This document shows, piece after piece, positions 28,276-37,700 of a stretch of DNA of 64,000 nt. Position 1 is the first letter of the stretch. Each line of letters opens with the position of its first letter. Where the stretch lies: positions 434,001 through 498,000 of the forward strand of contig JACKHW010000006.1 of the NCBI GenBank assembly GCA_020638795.1, read 5' to 3'. Both the position numbers and the translations under genes were made by a program. The stretch is from Planctomycetota bacterium (lineage in GTDB: Bacteria > Planctomycetota > UBA1135 > GCA-002748355). The notes below the pieces were generated by a model, which was given only the letters and a program-made list of their open reading frames with translations, did no database searches and was not told the origin of the DNA.

Positions 28276-28992
28276 TCAGGTTTCGCTCTGCACCCCGAGC
28301 CAGAGACGGACCCCACCGTACAGCCCGGCCTCGTTCGGCACGATGACGATGTCGTCCGGCAAGGGGATGCGTGGGAGGAAACGCGCGTTCCCACCGCCGA
28401 TCAGGATGAGATCGGGGTTGAAGCAGCGCCGGAACACGTCGAGTGCCGGGGGGATGCGCTCGAGCCACGCTTCCCAGCCGAGTGCGTGCAGCGCGTTCTT
28501 TCCGAGCTCGTGTTCGAACGTCGATTCTCGTCCGTACGGCAAGTGTCCGAACTCACAGTTGGGGATCAGAACGCCGTCGCGAAACAACGCGGAACCGATG
28601 CCCGTGCCAAGCGTGAGCACGAGCTCGGTCCCGTGACCACGAATGCAACCGAGTCCCTGAACGTCCGCGTCGTTGGCTGCGCGTGTGTCTCTTCCGAGGC
28701 GGGCAGTCAATACATCGCTGATCGGGAAGCCTTGCCACGACGGATCGAGATTGACGGCGGTCTCGCAGACGCCGTTGCGAATGACTCCCGGATAACCGAC
28801 CGAAACGCGGTCGAACTCGCCACCGAGCTCGTCCACCGCCTCGGCGATCAAGTCGATCGTGGATTCGGGGTGGGAACGAGCCGGCGTGTCCTTTCGAAGC
28901 GGCTCGTCGAGCGGTAGCGCGCGCGCGTCACAACGAACGAGTTTCGTCTTGCTGCCACCGATGTCGATGCAGAGCGTGATCGGGCCTTGCAT
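28276..28992 (-). CDS. ppgK: ROK-family sugar kinase, polyphosphate-glucokinase-like
   Basis: A 238-residue ROK kinase that would phosphorylate glucose. The phosphate-binding motif LCIDIGGSKTK opens the protein; the VGYPGVIRNGV, NDADVQGLG, LTLGTGIGSALF and NCEFGHLPYG segments are those of the polyphosphate/ATP glucokinase branch. The length fits PpgK. The ATG at 28992 puts the first strand at the N-terminus as normal. Polyphosphate use is inferred from family resemblance only. The gene stands alone between divergent and convergent neighbours. Confidence 0.8.
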   Translation of the reverse strand: MQGPITLCIDIGGSKTKLVRCDARALPLDEPLRKDTPARSHPESTIDLIAEAVDELGGEFDRVSVGYPGVIRNGVCETAVNLDPSWQGFPISDVLTARLGRDTRAANDADVQGLGCIRGHGTELVLTLGTGIGSALFRDGVLIPNCEFGHLPYGRESTFEHELGKNALHALGWEAWLERIPPALDVFRRCFNPDLILIGGGNARFLPRIPLPDDIVIVPNEAGLYGGVRLWLGVQSET

Positions 28993-29056
28993 GGCCTTAG
29001 AGTAATCCCGGCGCACCACGAGTCACCTCGATCTTGGACGATTCGAGAACCGGACG

Positions 29057-30961
29057 ATGAAGACGACGACAAGCGGGTCGAGGGCCCGATCGACGGACGA
29101 AGCGACCTTCGGCTCGCGGCGAATCGAACTCGTGTTGCTCGTGGTCGTCGTGCTTCTCGTGCACGTTCGCGTCCTGACGTTCGCGCAAACGCCGGAGGGT
29201 TGGTCCCAGTTGTCGCTGCTGCGACAGCGAACCTGGTTCGGTTCGTTCGAGCCCTTCCCCGAGTATCCGTATTATCGGCCACTATGGTTCGCGTGGCTGT
29301 CGCTCGCGGATCGCGTCGGCTTGTCCGGAGGCCTCGCCCATGTCGGACCGTTGCTCCTCCACCTCACGGGCGTTCTCGCTGTCTATCGTGCTCTGGTGCG
29401 CATCGCGCCCTCGCAGGCTCTCGCGATCGCCTCATGCGTCGGAATCGCACCTGGTCTGACCGGCGCCATGTCGTGGCTCGCCGCAGGCAACAAAGCGTTC
29501 GTCTTCGGGTTCTTGGCGATCGGCTTCGCGATCCTGCTCCGCGTGCGTAGTGGTCTCGCGTATGCGTTGGCGGTGCTGCTCGGTGCGATGCCGGCAATCG
29601 CATCGAGTGAGAATGGCTACCTCGCGGTCCTGCTCTTTCCATTGACTGCGCTGGCTCTTCGTCCGCGCACGTTCGAGTCCGCCAAGCTCCGCATCGCCGG
29701 AAGTCTCGTGATCTTCGTGACGATTGCAGCGTGCTCGCTCGTACATCTGCTCGTCCTGTCGCCACAGCGCTCTGCCGGCGCCGAGAGCCGTGTCGTGCAA
29801 CTCATTGCCGACACTCGTGAGGACCCGATTGGATCGATCGTCGCCGCGCTCGAGAACTTCGGCCGTTTCTTCGCTCACGGAATCGGTGTCGGAGAGAACC
29901 TACCGTGGGTCGGTGCGCTTCTCCTCGCTGCCCTGACGATCTACGCCATCGTCTCGAGACGTCGTGCACTTCTCGTCGCGATCGCGATCTTCGTTGTCCT
30001 GAACGTGCCGGCGTCCCTGTTCCGAGGCGAGTCGAGTCGACACCACGCATATCTACCGGCCATCGGAGCGGCAGCGTGTATCGCGACGTTCGTGTGCAGT
30101 TTTCGCGGCGGGTTGTGGGTCCTCCCTCTCGTGCAGGTGTTCTTCATCGGAAGGACTTTCGAGTTGCAACGACCATGGGCGGACTACTGCGCGCAGAGTC
30201 AGCGCATCTACGAGAGCAGCATCGACGTTCTGCGCGACGAGCCACTCGAGGTGCCGCTGCTCATCAATGTGCCCATCGAGTATCGCGCGGCCTTTCACTT
30301 GCGATTCGGCGCTGCAGCCAAAGTCAGCGACTGGCCATCGGCGACCGTGCTGTCGTCTCGGGACACGATTCTCTTACCGGAAGATTTTCGAGCACCCGAT
30401 GCGGATCGGCCGAGTCGCAGTGTCCTCGAATACGACGGGTCGCGTCTCGTGCGCACGACACTCGGGGAGGTCCTTGGCAGGAGGCGTGCCCCACGCGCGT
30501 TCTGCGTCGACACGGTGCGGCGCTTCGAGAGACCGTGGCTCGCGTGGGGGGAGACGCTGAGGTCGTTTTCTCCGTTTTCGGGCGAAGCGGTCGGATTCGA
30601 GGCGTCGCCGCAGTCCGTCCACGAAGCTTCGTTCGTGCGTCGTGTGGACCTCGATGGTCACGGGCCGTTGAACGGCGAGGTCGGACTGTATTGGGAGTGT
30701 ACGGTGGCTGCAGGCGCACCGTGCTACGTCGTGCTCGGTTGGACGCCATGGTCCGTGCTGCCCACGACGGAAAACGCCTGGCTCTTCACGCTCGAGCCGT
30801 TGCCGTGGGCCTTTACTACAAAGACGTTCCACGTCACGGACGGTCCACACGGCTCCTGGGCCGAGACGAATGCCGCGGTGCTACCGGTCTACGGCTTCTT
30901 GCCTGCGGTGCCCGTGGACGAGGCCGGCCAGCGCCTGCGCGTCGAACTCCGGCTTCGTTGA
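29057..30961 (+). CDS. Multi-pass membrane protein, GT-C glycosyltransferase-like
   Basis: A 634-residue protein with about ten hydrophobic helices in the first 360 residues, beginning with ELVLLVVVVLLVHVRVL, followed by a soluble C-terminal region of about 270 residues. The first loop after helix one (TPEGWSQLSLLRQRTWFGSF) and the overall plan resemble planctomycete GT-C or O-antigen-type membrane proteins, but no clear catalytic Asp motif (DD or DE in loop one) is visible. It may act in cell-envelope glycan assembly; this is weak inference. It diverges from the glucokinase by 64 bases. Confidence 0.6.
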   Translation: MKTTTSGSRARSTDEATFGSRRIELVLLVVVVLLVHVRVLTFAQTPEGWSQLSLLRQRTWFGSFEPFPEYPYYRPLWFAWLSLADRVGLSGGLAHVGPLLLHLTGVLAVYRALVRIAPSQALAIASCVGIAPGLTGAMSWLAAGNKAFVFGFLAIGFAILLRVRSGLAYALAVLLGAMPAIASSENGYLAVLLFPLTALALRPRTFESAKLRIAGSLVIFVTIAACSLVHLLVLSPQRSAGAESRVVQLIADTREDPIGSIVAALENFGRFFAHGIGVGENLPWVGALLLAALTIYAIVSRRRALLVAIAIFVVLNVPASLFRGESSRHHAYLPAIGAAACIATFVCSFRGGLWVLPLVQVFFIGRTFELQRPWADYCAQSQRIYESSIDVLRDEPLEVPLLINVPIEYRAAFHLRFGAAAKVSDWPSATVLSSRDTILLPEDFRAPDADRPSRSVLEYDGSRLVRTTLGEVLGRRRAPRAFCVDTVRRFERPWLAWGETLRSFSPFSGEAVGFEASPQSVHEASFVRRVDLDGHGPLNGEVGLYWECTVAAGAPCYVVLGWTPWSVLPTTENAWLFTLEPLPWAFTTKTFHVTDGPHGSWAETNAAVLPVYGFLPAVPVDEAGQRLRVELRLR

Positions 30962-30972
30962 AGCGATCGAAC

Positions 30973-31001
30973 AGCGTGTTGAACAGGCTGCTAAACACGC
31001 T
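30973..31001 (+). terminator. Hairpin with dispersed-repeat core
   Basis: AGCGTGTT and AACACGCT form a perfect 8-bp stem with a 13-base loop, 12 bases after the stop of the membrane protein and 26 bases before the next start. The 15-base string ACAGCGTGTTGAACA at 30971-30985 occurs again, inverted, at 53770-53784, also at a gene end. Confidence 0.5.
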
Positions 31002-31026
31002 ACGCGGATAGAGCCGATGACGAGAT

Positions 31027-32277
31027 ATGCCCCTCGTCCTGACCATTGCAGCGCTCGCAAGCGGATCGGCGCTCGCTTGGTTGGGGATCCGGCGCTTTCG
31101 AGAGCGGGCTTCGCTGCCAGATGTGATCGAAGCGGCAAGCGGACGCGGGGTGATCCTGCTCGACGCTAGAGGAGAGTTGTCGGATCTCGGTTCGCGCGCG
31201 CGGAGACTGCTCGGCGTCGAGGGTCGCTGCGATCCATATGGTCTCGATGACTTGCCGATGCCGGGCTTGCGCGCGCGCGTCCACGCGCGCGACTCGCACG
31301 ATCTGGACGATGCGCGTCTCGCAGAACCGCTCCGCGCCTGGATCGATGGTCAGTTCATCGACATCGACTACGAAATCGTGCCTTTGCGGCCGCGTCGCGG
31401 AATGCTTCCCGCAATCGTTGCCTTCGACCGTAAGGGGGCGGCGGCGACGACGACGACACGACAAACGAGGAGCCGTCGAAAGTCCGCTGCCGGTCGAGGA
31501 CGCGCGAGTGCGGGCGCTCTCGAAGGCCGTCGCCTCCTGCTTGCCGAAGACGGTCCCGACAACCAGTTGCTGATGAGCTACGTTCTGCTCGGCCTCGGAG
31601 CCGACCTCGTGCTCGTCGAAGACGGCCAGCAGGCCGTGGATCTCGCTACGACCGAGCATTTCGATATCGTCATGCTCGACTTGCAAATGCCGATCATCGA
31701 TGGCTACGAAGCTGCACGACGCATCCGGGCGGCGAAGCCCGACCTCGTGATCCTCGCGGTTTCGGCCAACGAGGACGCGGGTCCGGATTGCATCCTTGCC
31801 GGGTTCGATGCGCAACTCGCGAAGCCTCTGCGAAGGACGCATCTGTTGGACACGTACTCGGCGATCACCCTGGAGCGAAAGTCCCGAAGCTCGTCAGTAG
31901 TTCGTGCGCTGAGCGATTCGGTTGCCAGCGGCGGCAACTCCGTGGCCACCGGCGATGATCCGAGTGCAGGCTCCGAATGGGAACAGCTCTTCGCGGATCC
32001 CGAGTTCCGCACCATGGTCGAAGAGTTCCGCGACGACCTCGACGAGAGGATCCAAGCGATGCGCGCCGCGGTCGAGATCGAGGACTGGTCGCGACTCGAG
32101 AGCTTGGCGCACCAACTCAAGGGCGCCGCGGGAGGCTTCGGATTTTTCGAACTCTCCGATGTGAGTGGGCGTCTGGAGGCCGAGCTGCGCGGCGGGAACG
32201 ACCCCAGGTCCGTCGCGAGCCGGCTATTGGACGATGTCGCGATCGCTGCGCATCGTTCGACGATCGCTCATCGCTGA
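31027..32277 (+). CDS. Membrane-anchored response regulator with C-terminal Hpt domain, no kinase core
   Basis: A 416-residue signalling protein. A short N-terminal helix (residues 3-20) anchors it; residues 35-135 look PAS-like (GVILLDARGELSDLGSRARR). The receiver domain (about 168-280) has the acidic pair Glu174/Asp175, phospho-acceptor Asp218 (VMLDLQMP) and Lys266. The Hpt domain (about 318-400) has AHQLKGAAGGFGF with phospho-His362. There is no histidine-kinase dimerisation or ATPase domain, so it must receive phosphate from a separate kinase and pass it from Asp to His. Its stop overlaps that of the convergent gene by 10 bases. Confidence 0.88.
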   Translation: MPLVLTIAALASGSALAWLGIRRFRERASLPDVIEAASGRGVILLDARGELSDLGSRARRLLGVEGRCDPYGLDDLPMPGLRARVHARDSHDLDDARLAEPLRAWIDGQFIDIDYEIVPLRPRRGMLPAIVAFDRKGAAATTTTRQTRSRRKSAAGRGRASAGALEGRRLLLAEDGPDNQLLMSYVLLGLGADLVLVEDGQQAVDLATTEHFDIVMLDLQMPIIDGYEAARRIRAAKPDLVILAVSANEDAGPDCILAGFDAQLAKPLRRTHLLDTYSAITLERKSRSSSVVRALSDSVASGGNSVATGDDPSAGSEWEQLFADPEFRTMVEEFRDDLDERIQAMRAAVEIEDWSRLESLAHQLKGAAGGFGFFELSDVSGRLEAELRGGNDPRSVASRLLDDVAIAAHRSTIAHR

Positions 32278-33866
32278 GCGGACGCGCCCACGCCGCAGCG
32301 GAAGACGATTCCCGACGATCGCCCGACTTCTGCCGGCAGTGGTGTTGGTTCGCGCGCCTCCAGGTTCTCGGAATCCTGACGAGCAAGCGTGTGTGCGTGG
32401 GCAACGAAGCTCGCTCGCGGGTCGAGCGATGCATCGAACCACGCAAGGAGGGCGCGGGTCGCCGCCTCTCCCTTCGTCTCCGTATGGAAGATCCGTGTGC
32501 AGCGATCCACGCCGAGTTGCCGCAGTAGCGCTCTCGTTTCGGCGTTGTCAATCAGGCTCATGACGTCGCGGCCGTCGCGGATCAGGCGCCGCAACGCGAG
32601 CGAAGGCTCGATCCCCCGGATATCCCGGACGCGATCCGTGCTGTGCGATTTCGGGTCTTCGAGATCCGCGAGGCGACGGCCATGATCCGCGACACGATGA
32701 GCGCCGCTTGCTGCCGCGACATCCGCGACCATGCGTAGGACGTTCGGATCATGAGGAGCCGCGTCCTGAGCGCGTCGTGCCCACGCCATTGCCGATGCCC
32801 GGTCACCGGCTTCGAGTTCCGCCCGCGCGATCTTGGTACAAGTCGTCGCATCTCGCGTTCGTTCCGCGAGTGCACGCATGTCGGCCTCGACGCCTAGCGC
32901 TTCGCGCGCAGCGAGCCCGTTCGACGCGATCGCGAGTGTGCTTCGATGCAGCGCCGCGGCTCCGTGTTCGACGGTCGCGAGACGTTCGCCGAGTTTCGCC
33001 TCGAGAGTCGCGAGATGGAGATCGGGCGGTGCCAGGAGCCGGCTGCGTGCGAGGCTCATGCGCGAACCCTCGAGATCGCCAACTTCGAACTCGAGCCGTC
33101 CGAGTGCTCCGTGAGCGGCTGCCAGAAGCGGATCGTGTACGTGGGAGAAGCCTGCGCGATACTCCTGGGCGGCGCGTCGAAGGCACGCGATCGCCTCCAC
33201 CAGGTATCCGTGATCGGCCAGCTTCATTCCTGTGTGAATCGCATCGACTCCGCGGACGAGGCGTTCGATGCGGGCACAGCGATCCGAGGCGCGGTCGCCG
33301 ACGAAGTCTCCTTGCACGACACATCCACTCGCCGTGGCTCGGATCACGACACTCGCGATGGATCGAGGCGCCCCGCGTCCGCCGACGGGCGATGTCCCGA
33401 CGAAACGCACGTTGTCGAGAAGGCGGCTCGTCGGACGGACTTCTGGCCATGCATGGCCCTCGCGCGACGAATCGGATCTGGATGTGCGCGACCGATCGCT
33501 ATCGCGCTCGAAGTGTCCGTTCGCGACTGGCAAGAACCCTCTGGTCCCACGTTCGTAGCGAATCGACCAATGATCGTCGGTAATGCGTTCGGCACGCGCC
33601 AGCGGGCGCAGATCGTCGACCTGCGTGTTCGGGAACTCGTAGGCGAGACTCTCCGCGAGTATGCACGCAGCATCTCCTGCGGCGAGACCGGTCAGGAGCT
33701 CGAACTTCGCGAGCTCGGTGGCAGTCCGGGTTGCGATTGTCGAGCAACTCGTTGCCGCGCTGAACCACACCCAAACGATGATGCCGAGGGCGATTCCTGC
33801 GAGGTGCGACGGCTGCTGCGTGCAGCCACTCGGCCTCGTTGTCGATAGTGTCGGGATCTCGGACAT
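32268..33866 (-). CDS. Membrane-anchored repeat (TPR-like) protein of unknown function
   Basis: A protein of about 532 residues starting at the ATG at 33866; in-frame ATGs at 33896 and 33938 would lengthen it without adding features. A hydrophobic segment near residues 22-38 (LAGIALGIIVWVWFSAA) is either a signal anchor or a lipoprotein-like signal (SAATSC). Residues 200-400 contain repeated helical pairs rich in Ala/Leu/Arg (IACLRRAAQEYRAG, GRLEFEVGDLEGSRMSLARS) typical of tetratricopeptides. The C-terminus is Arg-rich and not recognised. It may be a partner of the convergent REC-Hpt protein, but orientation gives no support. Confidence 0.55.
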   Translation of the reverse strand: MSEIPTLSTTRPSGCTQQPSHLAGIALGIIVWVWFSAATSCSTIATRTATELAKFELLTGLAAGDAACILAESLAYEFPNTQVDDLRPLARAERITDDHWSIRYERGTRGFLPVANGHFERDSDRSRTSRSDSSREGHAWPEVRPTSRLLDNVRFVGTSPVGGRGAPRSIASVVIRATASGCVVQGDFVGDRASDRCARIERLVRGVDAIHTGMKLADHGYLVEAIACLRRAAQEYRAGFSHVHDPLLAAAHGALGRLEFEVGDLEGSRMSLARSRLLAPPDLHLATLEAKLGERLATVEHGAAALHRSTLAIASNGLAAREALGVEADMRALAERTRDATTCTKIARAELEAGDRASAMAWARRAQDAAPHDPNVLRMVADVAAASGAHRVADHGRRLADLEDPKSHSTDRVRDIRGIEPSLALRRLIRDGRDVMSLIDNAETRALLRQLGVDRCTRIFHTETKGEAATRALLAWFDASLDPRASFVAHAHTLARQDSENLEAREPTPLPAEVGRSSGIVFRCGVGASAQR

Positions 33867-33970
33867 GCGCGGAGCCACTGTCGAGAATCGACACATCGCG
33901 AGCGTGCCTTGATCCGCGTTTCGATGGGTCCGTGGCACGGCGTTCTGAGCGCGACGGCTACTCTGTCGCC

Positions 33971-34732
33971 ATGGTTCACAGTCAGCTCATGGCCCTTGTG
34001 TCGATCGCAGCAGTCGTGATCGGCTTGCTCTCCTCCTGTACGAAGGACGAGGAGAAAGTCGTCGATACGCCACCCGTCACCGAGGCGACGCCGATCGATA
34101 TCGACGAACTCCCTGTCTGGTTGCGCGCGAGCAAGGGGCGCTACGCGGTCGATCTACGCGATCCCGGCCAGTTCGTGTCCGGTCACTTGCGCGGCGCGAT
34201 CAACCTCCAGAGTGAGAAGGCACAGTTCGACTTGCGTGCGCAACGGCTCTTTCCCGCCGGCTCGCGCTTGGCGCTCCTCGGTGAGGATCCCCAACGGGCG
34301 GAGCGACTCGCCAAAAGTATCACGGCTCGCTTTCCGGGATCGCGTTGGTTCGTCGACAAAGCGTCTCGCTTGAACGAGCTCGGTCACCCGATGAGCAAGC
34401 AGAAGACGATCGAACCGCGCGAGGCGTTCGAAGAACTCCGCAAAGCCGATGCGCTGTTGATCGATGTTCGCACGGCGAAGGAGTATCTCGAAGGGCACGT
34501 TCCGAGCGCGGTGTTCATCTATCCGGATGACTTCATCCGACAAATGAAGTTCTTGCAGCCTGGGAGAACGATCCTCGTGATCAGCGAAGACGGGTGGCGG
34601 TCGTCGCTCATCGTCTCGTTGCTCGATCATTACCAGTTCACGGATGCGAGAAACGTGATCGTCGGAATGAAGGGCTGGCGCGCTGCCAACTTGCCGACCG
34701 AGAGCGGTGCCGATCAACACGCGTTCAAGTGA
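33971..34732 (+). CDS. Lipoprotein with two rhodanese-like domains lacking the active Cys
   Basis: A 253-residue lipoprotein: the signal peptide ends in GLLSSC, a good lipobox. Two rhodanese folds follow (about residues 45-130 and 145-245), each with its DVR-type segment (YAVDLRDPGQFVSGHLRGAI; LLIDVRTAKEYLEGHVPSAV). The catalytic-loop Cys is absent in both: the first reads RLALLGEDP, the second TILVISEDGWRSS, where a Ser or other residue replaces Cys. It is therefore unlikely to be a sulfurtransferase and may bind a partner or ligand instead. The ATG at 33971 gives the complete signal peptide. Confidence 0.8.
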   Translation: MVHSQLMALVSIAAVVIGLLSSCTKDEEKVVDTPPVTEATPIDIDELPVWLRASKGRYAVDLRDPGQFVSGHLRGAINLQSEKAQFDLRAQRLFPAGSRLALLGEDPQRAERLAKSITARFPGSRWFVDKASRLNELGHPMSKQKTIEPREAFEELRKADALLIDVRTAKEYLEGHVPSAVFIYPDDFIRQMKFLQPGRTILVISEDGWRSSLIVSLLDHYQFTDARNVIVGMKGWRAANLPTESGADQHAFK

Positions 34733-34767
34733 CGACGCGGTCGATCGGCAGTCGGCGGTTCGGCGCT

Positions 34768-37700
34768 TCAGCGCAGGCGAATCACGCGTGTTTCGGCGTC
34801 ATCCATCTCGCGGCACGTCCGCAAGAAGCTCGCGTAGTTTTCTGGAGCGATCCTGCCAGGGCGCAGGATCGACTTCCGCCGGACTACGAGTTCGTTGCCG
34901 TCGAGTTCGTAAGCGAGGGACCAATCCAGTGTTCCGGCGTGTCGATACATGCCCTCGGGAACGTCCACGAATCGAAGCTGGCCCGGGTCGATCCGCAGCT
35001 CCCAATCGTCGGTCTGCAACACGGGAATGACGAACGGATGCACGCGCGTTTCGCGGCCTCCGAAGAGACGCGTGTAGCCGGTTGGTGGAATCAGCGGTGT
35101 GAGGTTGACGATGTCGCCGTTCTTTCGCAGAGCGCCGCGACCCAACAAGTGCAGTCGTAGCTGGAACTGCGCATCTGGATCGTCGAGTGCGATCCACTCG
35201 ACCCGGCCGAGGGTCAGCGGACCACGGAAGAAGTAGCCGGTGAGCTGCTGCGCGAATACGTTGCGTGAATCCTCCGGCATCGTGCGCACGCGTTCCTTCA
35301 ATCGAAGGCCGGTGCTCGACGGCATCGTGATGTCGGCGACCCACGATGCGTTCCCTTCGCGCAGTTCGACTCTTGCACGCACCCGGAACTCTTCGAGGTC
35401 GTCGATACCGGGGCCATCGAGGATGCCTGGAGTACCGACGTCGCCTTCGAGGAGTAAGTACGGACAACCATCCGTCGGACTTCCGCCGAAGTGTGTCGGC
35501 AACATGCCGAACGGCGTCCAACGCGGAGCGCCGAGGATGAGCCAATACGGTGATCCACCCTCTGGCGTCACGAGCGCACCGCGCGCGGGCCAGCGACCGT
35601 CGGTCAGGAGCAAGGGCGCGGGATCGGGATCGAAGCCAGGTGCGTACGGCCTGATGACCGCCGGTTTCCATGCGATGCCTGCGCTCGTCAGGAGCGCGAG
35701 TTCGAGCCAAAAGCGTGGACCTTCGCGTTTGAGGAGTACGCTGACCGGCTGTGGGCTACCCGATCGCTGGGACGAATCCGGTGTCAGTCGATGCACGAAC
35801 GCGTGAATCGCGCGCGCTTTGTCGACTGCGCTCGTCTTGCCCTCGCAGAGCGTCGCTGCCGTCTCTTCGATCTCGCGGAACGGAACCGTCAGTGCTTCGA
35901 ACTGGCTCTTCCACAACCGAATCGCCGGCGCGATACGCTCGTCTCGACCGAAGGTTACCGACGGTGCGATCTCGGTCACTTCGGGCATCGACTTCTCGGT
36001 TTCGATCGGCGTCTGGTTCTCACGCAAGAAGATCCACGCGCGCAGGTCGCCAACGTCCTGGATCTGCACTCCATCCTTCGGGAAGTTGCGGAACACGAAG
36101 TTGCCGAAGGTCTGGTTCTTGGGCATGACGACGACGAGCCGGCTGAATCGATACGGCTTGTCCGTGCCTCGAAAGAAGAAGTTCACGAAGTCGATCGGCT
36201 GAAGGTCGGGCGACGGTTTCGTGTTGCGGTAGTGCTCTTCGAGGAATACCCCGGGCGCGAGTCGAGGCATCGTGAACGACCCCGCGACTCGGTGCGGTGA
36301 CCAGCTGAGGCCATCCGGGGTGATCGTGCGCAGAGCGAGGAGCTCATCGGCGTTGGCGGCGGCATCCGCCGACTCACTGACGGAAACTCCCGTCGCATCG
36401 TTCACGTGACGCAAGACGTGCGTCTCTTCCATTTGGGAGCCGTCCGCGTAGACGCGAATGACCATTTGATCGAGCACGAGCGTCGTCGGAGCGGCACGGT
36501 CGGCGTCGGTCATCTCGAACGAGCTGATCGCCGTCGCGACGTCGAGCTTCCATGGCTCGAGCTCGGGGAAGCGAGTCGCGCCGTTGACGATCGTGATCCA
36601 CTGCCGCAGTTCGTGACGCTCGGGCCTGAGTGCCAGGCATGCCTCGGCATTCGAAATCGCGGCTGCATCGTCTCCCATGCGATACGCGATGTTCGCGATG
36701 CGTTCGAGGAGATCGGGGTCCTCCGGGGTCTCGCCTCGGAGTTCCTCGAGGATCTTCATCGCTTCGTCGTAGCGTTTGTCGTCGACGGCGAGATCCGCCA
36801 GAGCGCGCCGCATCGCCAGCGCGTCGGGTTCACTGTCGTAGCGCCGTTTCAGATACTCGAGAGAGAGGTCCTTCTGCCCGGTCTTCTGCGCGAGCGATGC
36901 CGCCGCGCGCAGGAGCGCGGGATCGCCCGGGCGTTGTTCGAGGGCCTTCTTGGCGATCTCGAACGCGCGTCGCGGTGCGCCGTCGCTATCGACGTCGTCG
37001 GCCAGGAGTCTCAGATACCCAGTCGGTTGGGATGCGGTTTGTGCGAGCTTCTCCAGGTAGCGCCTCGCTTCGCCATCCCAATCGAGACTCTTCGCGAGGC
37101 GGTATTTTTTGTCGAGCAAGATCAACGAGTCCGGCGACTTGTCGAGGAGAGCGTCGCACAGCCTCATCGCATCCTCTTTCTTGTCATCGGCGACGAGTTG
37201 ATCGAGATGCCGGAAGAACAGATAGGCGTTGCTGTCCCTGACTTCGGCTGGCAGGTCTTGCAGCAGGCGTCTCGTTTCGCTGTTCGTGATGTCCGTTGGC
37301 ACGTGTCGCGCGAGCCGCCATGAGGCGAGCAGAGCGACGCGCAGTGCGACGTCATCGGGGGCCTTCGCGAACGCCTCTTTCGCCATCGCGAGGCCTTCGT
37401 CGCCGAACCCGTCGCGAGACCTCAGGTCGGCAGTGGCCGCGAGGACGAACGGATCGTTCGAAGCCTTCTGGTCGTTTTCGAACCAAACCACACCGTCCTC
37501 GAAACGCGCCGGAGCGGCGAGGTCGATGTCGGGCTCCTGAGCGATCGTGTGGATCTCGTTCTTGGTCTCGAAGCGTAGTGCCGGAGCCGAGTACGCATGA
37601 TCTCGCTCGTCGACGATTCGAGCCGAGAAGGACGATGCGTTGGGTGAGGTGCACTTGAAGAGCAGGTGGTTCCACCCCTTCCGCAACACGATGCCGTGAT

